NCBI GenBank assembly: GCA_016802295.1
Contig: JAESIW010000162.1
Coordinates: 1,219,346 to 1,283,345 of the forward strand
DNA: 64,000 nt
Source: Brachionus rotundiformis
Lineage: Eukaryota > Rotifera > Eurotatoria > Ploima > Brachionidae
Direction: 5' to 3'
The translations under genes and the position numbers were made by a program. Each line of letters starts with the position of its first letter. Within the stretch, counting starts at the first letter, position 1. Below the pieces are notes generated by a model that was not told the DNA's origin, did not search any database, and saw nothing but the letters and a program-made list of their open reading frames with translations. Below are positions 10,704 through 21,279 of this stretch, piece by piece.

Positions 10704-13700
10704 AGTCAGCAATAGAGTATTAAAAAAAAAAAAACATAGTTTTAAATTATGCAATTTAGCTTGGCTTAAGAGGCCTATTTGTATCTAATCAAAAGCTGTT
10801 ACACCTAAATCTTCAATGCAATTTTTTTTGCTTATCAAATATTTAGATAAGATAAAAGTATGTGGTCAAAGCTCTTGCTTTTAAACTATTCTAAAAATGG
10901 TCAAATATTAGCTTTTAGTATGTGGGAAAAATCGCACTTGATTTATTTACGCTGATCAAACATTGGCAGAGTAAACATGGTAGATCGTGACTCGGTTTTA
11001 TGATAAGATTTGAAATATCGATCGGTCAGCGGTCCAAAAAGCCTGTTCTGTCAATTAATTTGGATATGTATTATTTAGATCTTGATAAATTGTAATTTTA
11101 GTTTATTTTTAAGTTGTTTATAGATCGATTTACGGCTGGAATTCTACGAAGCTCTGCTATTCCCATACATGACCTTATTTCAACTCGGTCTACACATTCA
11201 AATTTAGGCTGCACTTGATTGCTTAGTTTTGAAATTAGATCTTAATGAGGCTTTTTCGATTTATTTATGAAATTAATTTTAAATCAATTTTATTTGTTTA
11301 AGAAGAAAAAAATTCCAATTTATTAACCATTTTTTGTTTAAATTTTTTTTAGATAAGATTTATTAATTTTCAGCTAATCTGTGTGGACACATTCTAAATC
11401 AATATTTAATTATTAATTTATAAATTTATTTTTTAAGTTTTGAATAGTTCTTGGATCTGTGGAACTAGGCAAATTGTTTGTTAAATTTTTCAAGTTATTT
11501 TTTGTTTAAGCTAAGGATAGAAGTAGCGCTTTTGATAATAGAAAAATTTATTTGGTTAAGAGTTATTTATCAACCACAAATTAGGTTAAACTAGACAAAT
11601 ATTGCCATGATTTTTGGTTTTATTAAAACATGCCAATGTGTGGTATTTTAAGTGATGATTTCCATATTTTAAGATATAAATCAAAATCAGCTATCTCAAA
11701 TCAAAGATGTTTGACATGAATGAAAAATAAGATTAAAATTAAGTAGATTTTTTTTGAACATTTATTCATAATGTTTATTCTAAATCTGATTAATTAATCC
11801 ACTAATTTAAATTATTTTTTATGCATGATTTTATTTTAAAATAAATTTATGGCTATTTTGTTTGCTGAAATAAGAATCGGAAGACCAATATTTATGTGGT
11901 TTATTTTTTAAGATTAGAAATAGCGACTGATTGTTTGTGAAAAAATGCACTCTACCAACTCATTTGGTCAGGCCTGAGTAAAAAAATTCAATATCTTTAT
12001 ATATTAATTTAAGACTTGAAAACTTTAAATTCGGTCTATTTCATTTAAGTGTATATGCAAATTACCATTTTTTTGACAAATGGCTATCAAATTTAATTTG
12101 GACTTTTTTTTAAAGATAATTAAGCAAGTCTTACTAATTTTAAGTATTTAATTAAAAAATTTTATATTTAAATATTTCTTTTGTTTGTGAGCAAAAATTA
12201 AAAAAGGTTTTGATTTTTAGTCGGCGTTTTAAATTGAATAAATAATTTAGATTTTAATTTTTTTTATTTACATGACTAGATGATGGTTTAATTGTAAGCT
12301 AATTAAAAAAATGTCATATTTCTTAGTTCCGCTATCAGTGCTTCCCGAGGCTTATTGAGCTCTAAACAAATTTATTGAATTTAAGAAAAAATTAATTAAA
12401 AGTATGCATTAAAAACATCGGCATTTGTTCAAAATGTGACATGCATCCATTTTAGATTGGTTTTCTTATCGATTTTAGAATTGGAAAAATTCAACTTAGA
12501 TTAAAGCTCGAATAGCGAGCTACCTGGTCTTATCTCTTGGGCACTGTCCACTTGACAAGAAAGATAAATTATCTTAGCCTCGCCGAAGCAGCATGAATCC
12601 GTCTAAACTAAGATAAGATTGGTTTATGACTTTAGCAAAGGCTCAAATCAAACATAAAAAACAAAAGAATGTTGCTTGGTGAAGAGGCCTCTTTAATTGC
12701 TAAGAATTTGGCTCAAGATTCTTGAGCAAATCATCAACAATAATTTTTTTTTCAAATCTCATTTCTATTAAAATTATTAAATTACTAAAATAACAAAAGT
12801 GCCAAGCTATAAATAAGGCTTAATTTGTAAAACTAGTAGTTGTTAATTTAGTTTTAATATTTATATGGCAACACAACTAAAAAAAAAAAACAAGCTAGAG
12901 TAACCATAGGCTAAAATATGAGCATCCCATTACATCCAAATTTGACTATTGTTCTAGAGCTGACCTGGTCATATTAAGAGACAATTTAGCAAAGAAAATT
13001 AGGTTAATTTAAAATATCTTTTTTTTTATATAAATATATTTTATTTTTGGCAACTTAAACGGGAAAATGTATACAGTTGTATAATATTGCAGCAAGTTAG
13101 ATTATTTTTGAATATTTTTAAAATGGCCATTTAGCCTGTCTATTCTAATTTGTAGCCGATTTGTAGATTAAAAGATAAGATTACTATTTTAGTACACCTG
13201 ATTTCTCAAAAATAAGATAGAAATCTTTTTGAACAAAAAGTTGTTAAACTAAAGCGCTTAGTTTATCGATGAGATATTTATCATGTCTAATTTAATTCAA
13301 CATATTGTAAAATAATATTTATCTCATATTTAGTTTTATGGTTATATCATATATTTTTTATGACCGTACTATGTCCGATAGCCAGGTTAGTAACTCTATT
13401 CTCGCCAAATATTTGCTCCGGGATTAGGCTCGCTCATTCTTTTCACAGCCAAAAATATTTTCAAGCTTTCCAAAGGCTTTTTTCTTAGCTTATATAACTA
13501 AAGCCGGCCGAGCGATTGTCTAAACTCTGGCCATTTATCTTCAAATTGTTATCTAGTATTACCTGGCCATAAAAGCCCTAGTAGATTAAAAATATCAACA
13601 ATAGAACCAAGTCAAAGAGAAATACTTTGTTTGGCCAGAAATTAAAATGGAAAATTTGTGTCCACTTAAGAGCTAAAATTGGTTTCATTTAATTTTCTAG

Positions 13701-14972
13701 TATTATTTTGAAATAAGGTGGCTTTCCGAATACTTTTTAATCCCAGATTGATTCTAGGATATGAGTACAGAATTAATTGAAGAAAAACATTTTTTCTAGT
13801 TTGTTGTTATATAAAAAAAAATAGAGTAAAAAATATTATTTTCTCTATTTTTATTTTCTAATTTAAAGATAAGTTATTTCTCCACTATTTTGGCAATGAT
13901 GGCTAGAAAAAATCTTTTCTCAACTAATTTCAATTAGCACTCTTTTACGAAAAAAAAAATTAAGAGTCAAAACGTGATAGTTAATTATAAACAAGAGACA
14001 AAATATATAATTAAAAATGTTAAAAAATATTATTTTAAAGGAGAGCAGCTAATTTATTTAAGGTAGCCTTTTATAAACTAAATATATATAAAATTTTACC
14101 AAAAGCGAAATTTATTTTTTTCTTTAGTTAGAAGCAAATATTTAGATCTAAAAAGTTTGGTATTATATTTTCTTTTAATTTAATTATTAAAAAAATTCCT
14201 ATTGATTAATTCAAACCGATAATAAAAACTGGCCTATTGCTCCAAGGTTCAATCCTTTCACCAAAATGCATTTATTTTTGAATGCTGTGCTGCGATAAGA
14301 ACTTCACTCAGATCTAAAAACTAATTCAAAATTTTAAATTATTATTAATTTTTTAATATTTGCTCTAAAAAATATGTTATTGATTAAGGTGATTGGGAAC
14401 ATGCAGCTATCCGGTTTGAACCAACTGACCAAATTCGCGCGTTTGGTTATAAATTAATAAAAATAAAATATTTAAATTAGAGAGGAGAAAAATTTGTTTT
14501 TATGGCAGGTCATGAGCCAATTAAGTCCTAAAAAGCAATCAGTTATGTAATAGACTACTCAACTAATGCATTTGAGTAATTTAATATTCTGAATTAATTT
14601 GAGTTGTTTTTTTTTTGCAGAATATTAACCAACTCTAAATAATTTGCTTTTTTTTTTATAAATAATAAATAAAGAATAAAAAAAAATTATCTTTTAAACT
14701 GATTATAAAACACCTGGTGAACCTAGCGCAACTTTTCACGGTGGCAGCTCGATTAGCCAAATTTTTGTTGTTTGATCAATAGTTAGATAATAATTTTATT
14801 TTTATTAAAATATTTTTTTATTTTAGATATATCTGTAATTAGCGGGAAAATGCTTAAAAAATAGCTACCCAATCAATCAATTAAACAATTAATTTTCATA
14901 GAGATATTATCCGGAATATAAACTAATCCGTTTTACATTTACCGAGTTATTATTATTATTATTATTTTTAAT
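10704..14972. other. Gene desert upstream of the Ser-rich orphan gene
   Basis: No gene is recognised. GC-richer islands occur at about 10920-11060, 12480-12620 and 13365-13600. The last contains a TATATAA word (13492-13498) and several GGCCA/GGCCG words. They may be cis-regulatory modules or 5'-UTR exons of the gene starting at 14973. A TTA trinucleotide run of about 20 bases (14947-14967) sits directly before that start codon. Confidence 0.35.
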
Positions 14973-16706
14973 ATGTTGCTTAATAAAGAGGGATCAAGGA
15001 GCCCGGCGACGTACAAGAACAATTTGAAGAACAGTTCGCTGTCGTCGTCGGTCTCGTCGGCGTCCTCGGCATCGTCGAGCTTTAAACAAATCTCGCCTAG
15101 TCAATTTCCAAGCCAGAAAAGTTCCAAATTGGACTCGGAACCATTTCAGCCGACTTCGTTCTCCTACCATACTTTTAACCTGAACAGAATAAGCTCGTAC
15201 GACAATGAAAACTTCTACGAACACCCCAACACCAACTGGCAAAAGCACGACACTCTGAGTGAAAAGTCCGAGGAACAGTTCGACAATGTCAACTATTGCC
15301 GCAAACGAGCCTCAATAGCTTGTCCAAACTCGAACTGTGAACAAAAACCAAAGCCTAGCTTGCTAGGCCGGGCATTAACCTACTCATCCAAATCCGGTTC
15401 CAACTCTTCATTGGCAAAAAATTCCTCTTGGCGAACCAAAATTGGCAAATATTTGTCCTCAACAAACTCAACGCTAAAAAAAAACAAAAAACATGACGAG
15501 GACATTTATTCATCTTATCATTTGGCAAGAAAAAACCCCATCCAACTGCCGACCAATTCAAATGTGAACATTTTAGTCTCGTCCTCTTCGTCGTCATCTT
15601 CATCCAGCCACATGAGTCCGTCACCAAAGGCCAAAAATTTAACCAGCAGCCTTCAAAAATTAACCATTTCCAATGGATTCAACTCGTTGCGCAAAATGCT
15701 CCGCATCAAAAGCTCCAGTAGACAAAACTTGGACTCAATGGAGTCCCAGACCTTGAATAGACAGGCTAAAAAAGGCTCCAAACATATCAAAAAACAACTT
15801 TCTTTTAACCAAAATGATTCTATATTGAAAATATTTGGCAAAAAACAGGACGAACCAATTTTGAACTCGACTCGAAATGACCTGTCCTGTTTTAACTCAA
15901 ACCTAAAGCAATTGAATTGTGTACGCAAAGAGTGCAGCTGTGTGGACACATCAGGTTCGACTTTGTTCAACAATATTCTAAGTTCGTCACCAATAACCAT
16001 CAAAAATTTTGACCAACCAGAAATAGAAGCCGTACCAGAGGCTATTTCTAGTCCCAATGTGAAAATGTATGACGGCTATAGGTCTTTGATTAAGCAAATA
16101 GGAGATTTAGGACTCAGCAAAGAAGAGGACGAGGAGATTAATGAAGAAGATTTGAAATGTGACATGGAAGTGGCTAGTTTTTTCACCAGGACCATCAAAT
16201 GTCAAGCTGTGAACAATTATTTTTCCACAAATGATTTGGTCAATTATGACTATTTGCAGAGCGAGGTGGAGCCCGATGAAGAGCAAAATCTGGACTTTTT
16301 GGTCAAGCAGCTTGTTGCCGAGGCCTCTTTGTCCGATCTTACTTTTGAGCGAAAGATGAACAGTACTGAGCAAAATTATGAGAATTTGGGTTATGAGGAC
16401 AAGAATTCTTTGGATCTGAGCGAATATGTGGACACGTGTGACTTGCAGAGCTCGTCACCGGAAAGCATCAGTGGCGATTGGATGATAAAGAGTCGCGAAA
16501 ATAGCCACGGCTGCAGAAAAGAATTGCCTAATTTCTCAAATTCTCTAGGTCACGTGACCAAAGCGCCCATGATAGATCATCTTTATCCGGCTAGTAATCA
16601 AAGCAATAGTATTAAAATAGAGAAGAAAATTCGTCTTAACTACAGACGACCGCAAAATGGCTATGCTACCAATGCCAATTATTTTAACTTTGGTACTTTG
16701 TGTTAG
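14973..16706 (+). CDS. Serine-rich 577-aa protein of unknown function
   Basis: A single uninterrupted ORF from ATG 14973 to TAG 16706. Base composition is clearly coding (GC-richer than flanks, a TCG/TCC-rich serine tract). I recognise no domain. Visible features are a serine-rich stretch at about residues 19-40, a run of ten or more serines near 202-212, basic patches such as KKNKKH (~169) and KKGSKHIKKQ (~266), an acidic patch EEDEEINEED (~381) and tyrosines in acidic context in the C-terminal third (YENLGYED, SEYVDTCD). There is no signal peptide or membrane segment, so a cytosolic or nuclear, largely disordered protein is likely. It sits alone at the end of a ~9-kb desert, which suggests complex regulation. 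It could be a lineage-restricted adaptor or signalling protein. Upstream exons are possible, because the frame stays open back to 14922. Confidence 0.8.
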   Translation: MLLNKEGSRSPATYKNNLKNSSLSSSVSSASSASSSFKQISPSQFPSQKSSKLDSEPFQPTSFSYHTFNLNRISSYDNENFYEHPNTNWQKHDTLSEKSEEQFDNVNYCRKRASIACPNSNCEQKPKPSLLGRALTYSSKSGSNSSLAKNSSWRTKIGKYLSSTNSTLKKNKKHDEDIYSSYHLARKNPIQLPTNSNVNILVSSSSSSSSSSHMSPSPKAKNLTSSLQKLTISNGFNSLRKMLRIKSSSRQNLDSMESQTLNRQAKKGSKHIKKQLSFNQNDSILKIFGKKQDEPILNSTRNDLSCFNSNLKQLNCVRKECSCVDTSGSTLFNNILSSSPITIKNFDQPEIEAVPEAISSPNVKMYDGYRSLIKQIGDLGLSKEEDEEINEEDLKCDMEVASFFTRTIKCQAVNNYFSTNDLVNYDYLQSEVEPDEEQNLDFLVKQLVAEASLSDLTFERKMNSTEQNYENLGYEDKNSLDLSEYVDTCDLQSSSPESISGDWMIKSRENSHGCRKELPNFSNSLGHVTKAPMIDHLYPASNQSNSIKIEKKIRLNYRRPQNGYATNANYFNFGTLC

Positions 16707-17429
16707 ACTCTTATTTTACAATGTAGGATTTAATGTTTATTTTTTTGTGCAATGCGAACATTTATATTTCTTTTAATTATTTTAATAAACTAAAAATTTA
16801 TTTATTTAAAATAAAAAAAAAAATAATTTAAATCTAGACTTTTTTATTATTTGAGAAATATTTGTTTTTAATTAGTTTATGGAACTCGAAGTGTAAAACT
16901 AGATTTTTAGAGTAAATTGAAAAAATTAAAAAAATTGAAAAAATATGTTTTTGTTGTATCCAAGAATTGTTTTTAAGTCTATCAAATATAAGGTTTATAA
17001 TGAAACCATTTGAACCGTTCAGATTAGCCGTAAAACTTCATTTTTTTAATTAGTTTGTTAAAACTAATATTTTTTTAATTAAGTAATAAAATAAAAGCAA
17101 AAAATAATTCGAAAGAAATTAAATTAGTATAAATAAATATACCAATAATTTTCATAATTAGTCCTAAATATAGAAATAAAATTAATTTATATTACCTTGA
17201 ATAAATTAATTCGAGAAAAATTATTTTTTTGTTTTGCTTAAAGAATATATTGAAAAAATGTGTAATTAATGAAATTTTATTAAAAAATGCCCGAAATGTT
17301 AAGCCTAAAATCTTGTCCACATAAAAAAATTAGACTTAATGAATTTAGCATATTAAATACCTTGAGCAAAGGGGCTGAAATTAGATTAATAATTATTTGA
17401 GTTATTTGCCTCTTTAATTAATGTGAAAA
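16707..17429. other. Intergenic, no gene seen
   Basis: AT-rich 3' flank of the Ser-rich gene, with AATAAA words near 16781 and 16810, and 5' flank of the coiled-coil gene. Nothing else is recognised. Confidence 0.4.
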
Positions 17430-18848
17430 ATGTCCACCTCGTTGCCTGACAGCGGTTCCAAAGGGTCGTGTTTGTGCGAGGATGCCGAAATGCTGCGCAA
17501 GCAACGCGAGGAAATTATTCTTTTGACCAAAGAGCTCAAGAATCAAGAAGACCAAATAGAAGTCTTTCAAGCTAATAATAAAAAGCTCAAAGAAACCATC
17601 AAAACCATAAAAGAAGACAAGAACAAGCTTGAGACTGATATTCAGAAAAAAAACACTGAAATAGCCTCCCTCAAAAGTACAGCATACTTTTTGAGCCAAT
17701 TAATTAGCTAATTTTGTTGATAATTTTTTTTTGTTTGTTTTTAATTAAGATTGTATTGAGGGTTTAAAATGCGAAGCTGAATCATTGAAGACCAAGATTT
17801 GCCAAAAAGATTCTTATATTCAAAATCAAGCCAAAAAACATATTTCGTTGAGTGATGAATTAAATAAACTTAAGCAAAAATATGCTGAAAAAGAAAAAAC
17901 CTCTGAGGTATTCTAATTGTTGAATAGTAGATAAAAATTTTTATAAAAAAATATTTTTTTCCAAAGAAACTTAATTCAGATATTGTAAAATTAAAATCAA
18001 ATTTTAAAGATCAGCTTAAGCAAAGTGTTGATTTAAGAACTCAAGTGAATGATTTAATCAAAACACTCGAGTCCAAGGTAATTTTTAATATCTATTTTTT
18101 TCAAAGTGAATTCATTTTTTTTAAATTAAGATATTTTTTAATAAGATCAAATTTTTCCTGTTGGGAAAAATAAAAACTTTATCTTAGAGTCAATTAGTAA
18201 GAATATACAATTACATATGAATTTATAATTTACTAATAGTAATTTTCTTTCATCTTTATTTTAAGATTAGTTTAAAAATTATTTAAATTTTGAAATTTTA
18301 TCTTCATATTTTACTAAACAGATCAAATTAAAAAATGATAAAATAATCAATTTGTTTGATTCTTTTTTGAAATCTTTTTATTTGTTTAGCAAGCTCAAAG
18401 ATTAAACTAGATCCTTAAAATAATACCATTTAAATATTTAATAACTTTTATTTATTAAAATTGTTGTCAACCTTAAATTGAATAAAATAAATATTAATTG
18501 TCTTTTGTTGTTGTATTTTAGAATGACTTGCTAAAACTTTCGTCAAACCAAATCGAACAATTGGAGAACAATTTGCGCAATGTTTACGGATTTATTTCCA
18601 ATTATATAAAAAGAAGTGAAGAAAATACCATTACCATTGAACTAAATGATAAAAGTTGCAACAAGTCTGTTAAAGTGTCACCTGATGGAAGCGAACTAAA
18701 GCAAAATATATGTCCTGATGAAATGAAGGAAGTTTTCAGCAACCTTTTATCTGATACTTCTAACAAAAGCGAAAAATTACTTGATTTATTGCACTCGGCA
18801 AAAGCAGATAAACAAAATAGGACTAGTACACCTGCCGAGTTTTTATAA
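17430..18848 (+). CDS. Coiled-coil protein, unknown function
   Basis: Four exons join in frame: 17430-17676, 17750-17907, 17967-18077 and 18522-18848, giving 280 aa. The product is dominated by heptad-like Leu/Ile/Lys/Glu helix from about residue 18 to 195 (for example LRKQREEIILLTKELKNQ, LKETIKTIKEDKNKLETDI, LSDELNKLKQKYAEKEK, IEQLENNLRNVYGFISNYIK). The last ~80 residues look polar and unstructured. The N-terminus has the cysteine pair CLCED. This is the build of a centrosomal, ciliary or cytoskeletal coiled-coil scaffold, but no specific family is recognised. The ATG at 17430 is preferred over 17421, which meets a stop at once. The start is close to typical exon-1 composition here. The third intron (444 nt) is much longer than the others. 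Confidence 0.75.
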
Positions 18849-19147
18849 TATTTATTTGTGAAAAAAAATTTAAAAATAAATCTTAAAATTGTCATATTTT
18901 TTCATTTAACATTTACCATATAACATAATTAGTGAAAAACGTATTCATTGATTATTCTCATGTTTTAAAATACTTTTATATTATAGGTCTGACTTTTAGA
19001 AGAAGACGATCGACCAAAATTATCAAGTTAAATTAGCTCAGCAAAATGTATAACACAGCTTATTATTTTATCATATTTAAGCCCGTACCAGAATTTATAT
19101 TTAAATATATAAAAATATTATATTTTTTGCAGGATAAGAACCTAATA

Positions 19148-19356
19148 CCGTATTCCCTTGCAAATAAGTGCACCCCTAAGACCCCCTTTTTTAAAGCTAA
19201 TCAATAGTGGCTTAGTTCTATCTATGTTGCTTTCGTGTAAAGCATGCTTAGATCTTTATAGAATATTTAATTTGAAGAAAATTTTCTGTCATTTAAGGGC
19301 TTAAATTCTCCAATAAAGACACGATCTTGGGAGTACTTATTTGCAAGGGTTTACGG
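19148..19356. mobile_element. Short pogo/Tc1-like MITE
   Basis: A 209-bp non-coding element with ~28-bp imperfect terminal inverted repeats. Left end CCGTATTCCCTTGCAAATAA, right end (reverse complement) CCGTAAACCCTTGCAAATAA. A TA dinucleotide flanks each end (19146-19147 and 19357-19358), as for Tc1/mariner/pogo target duplications. It carries no transposase and would depend on an autonomous relative. Its CCGTAAAC terminus is shared with the larger foldback element at 61456-61951. Confidence 0.8.
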
Positions 19357-19467
19357 TATAATCTTTGAGCTTACTAAACAGATATAGAAAAAAATGCTGA
19401 AACAAATTTTCAAAAATAAAATTAACAAAAAAACTTATTTTTTTCAAATGATATTTTTAAACACGAA

Positions 19468-20308
19468 AAACAAAGTAGTATAAGTAGTTATGAGACTGCA
19501 TTATAGAAATGTATACTAATCTTTACGGCATTTAGCTCTATTAGAACTGTGGCAGTTTTTCGTTTCTTTTTTTCCAATATCAAACACTTCTCTGTCGATA
19601 CCCGCTTTAAAACCATTAACTGTCTCTGACTTGGCAACACTTTGCGGTAAAACCTTCCACTTTGAAACCACTCTGTTGGTCAGAAAGTTATATCTTGTTG
19701 CAGCTTGTTTGCAAGTTTAACAATATGTTCCTTAAGTCCAGATTCAAACTTGTAGCTAGGATCACACCTTACATTAGGTTAATCTTCTCATGACGATTGA
19801 CTATTTTGAAAATTTGAATAAGATCCCCTCTAGTTCTATGGTCTTCTAAGCTCATTAAGTCCAAAGCCATCAGCCTTTCTTCTTTCAAACATTGAAGAAC
19901 ATGGACCCTTTCGATGATGTTTATGCCAGCTTTCGTTGAAGGGTTCCAAATACTTACAGGGTATTCAAGATGCGGTCTGATAAGTCTTATGTAAAAAAGT
20001 TTCTTTGTCCAAACACTCGAACGCATTCTTGATTTGACCTAACACTCTGTTGGCTTTGCCGCAGATGAACATTGTTTGTTCCATTTTAGGTCATTAGATA
20101 CAACTACATCAAGGTCCTTTTCTTCAACAGTTTATTTATGAGTCACTGCCCCATCCAAGTTTGGAACTGTATATCTAGTTTTATTCCCATTTTGACCTAT
20201 ATACATTGTACCATTTTGCTGTCCAGTTACTTAATTCAGAGAGGTCATTCTGAAGCTGAGTCGATCCTAATTCATTCTTATTAAAAACTCCCGATATTTT
20301 TTAAGTCA
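19468..20308 (-). pseudogene. Decayed LINE 3' end (reverse transcriptase C-terminal part)
   Basis: On the minus strand the sequence runs from a remnant ADDLKN catalytic box at about 20308 through IRLIRPHLEYPVSIWNPSTK (about 19925-19990) and LEDHRTRGDLIQIFKIVNRH (about 19800-19850) to a stop near 19530 and a short 3' UTR. These are hallmarks of the thumb and C-terminal part of a CR1/Jockey-type non-LTR reverse transcriptase. The frame is broken by several stops and shifts. A second fragment of the same family lies at 31330-31660. The family differs in sequence from the intact element at 50-54 kb. Confidence 0.8.
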
Positions 20309-20619
20309 TCTGCTAATGATTAGATTTATTTATAAAATCGGTGATATAGTTTTAAATATTTATCAAATATTTATCTGCTTTAAATTTTTAAGAGTATTTT
20401 GTTTTAGATAGCTTTTTAGTCTATTCGGTGAGCTCAAACTGAAAGAAAAATTTGTTAAGAAAATTTTAAAATTTCATTTTTCCGAATTTTGATTTCTTGC
20501 TAATATAAAAAATTTTCGTATTCAAAAACATATATTTGGAATTTCGACAGAGGAAAATAAATAATAAGAAATAAAAAACTAAAAAAATTGTTTATATATC
20601 AAAATATTTAACAATATAA
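20309..20619. other. Intergenic, promoter side of RING gene
   Basis: AT-rich sequence between the LINE remnant and the RING-finger gene. No specific site is recognised. Confidence 0.35.
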
Positions 20620-21230
20620 ATGGAAGATAATTTAAATAATAAATTAAATACAAATCAAGGATCTCTACATCAAATAAAAAATAATCTAGTTATAATCACA
20701 ACTTTGGATGATCCATGCACCTCACAGCCATATATCAGTAAAGTTTCTAGTCAAGATATGATTTCTTGGGCTAGAGGCAATTGTTCATTTGACTTGATGG
20801 AAAAAATACAATTTATTCCAAATAATTTTCCATTTTCAACTGTGAACGACTCAAATTTACAGTCATTTGAGGTAGTTTTACTTATTTTGTAGACTCAAAA
20901 TATCATATTTTATTTTTAAAGGAATTGGAGCAATATGATAATAAAGAAGATTGCTCTCCCTCAAAGCGAACAAAAACTGATGATGCCATTTCATGTCCCA
21001 TTTGCCTAAGAGAAAATTCTGATGTAAATTAAACGAATAAAAAAAAAAAACTAAAATATTTTCTTGTTTTGAAGATAAAAAATGAAAATGATAAATTAAT
21101 AGCAGCAAAATGCGGCCATATCTACTGCGACAAATGTCTATATTTGATCTTTGGAGCAAAGACCGAAATAAATTGTTCGCTTTGCCAAGAAAAGATAACC
21201 AGAGAGAGTCTCATCATTTTATTTAGTTAA
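20620..21230 (+). CDS. RNF4-like C3HC4 RING-finger protein (probable E3 ligase)
   Basis: Three exons join in frame: 20620-20871, 20922-21023 and 21075-21230, giving 169 aa. Both introns are about 50 nt. The C-terminal RING is complete: CPIC, then CGHIYCDKC, then CSLC (the last two zinc ligands). Its spacing and surrounding residues (ISCPICL, LIAAKCGHIYC, CQEKITRESLI) are closest to RNF4/SLX8-type RINGs, which in other animals ubiquitinate SUMOylated nuclear proteins. A KRTKTDD basic patch just before the RING may be nuclear targeting. The N-terminal half is not recognised. It holds short hydrophobic-acidic stretches (NLVIITTLDD) that resemble SUMO-interacting motifs, though this is inference. 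It lies tail-to-tail with the LPCAT gene, 49 bp between stop codons. Confidence 0.85.
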
Positions 21231-21279
21231 AAAACTATTTTTGTAAATACAATTTATTAAATTTAATAAAACATTTAAT

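Noticed and set aside
15653..16057. Minus-strand ORF of 134 codons inside the Ser-rich gene
   Set aside because: It is the reverse shadow of the 577-aa plus-strand ORF; composition and continuity favour the plus strand.
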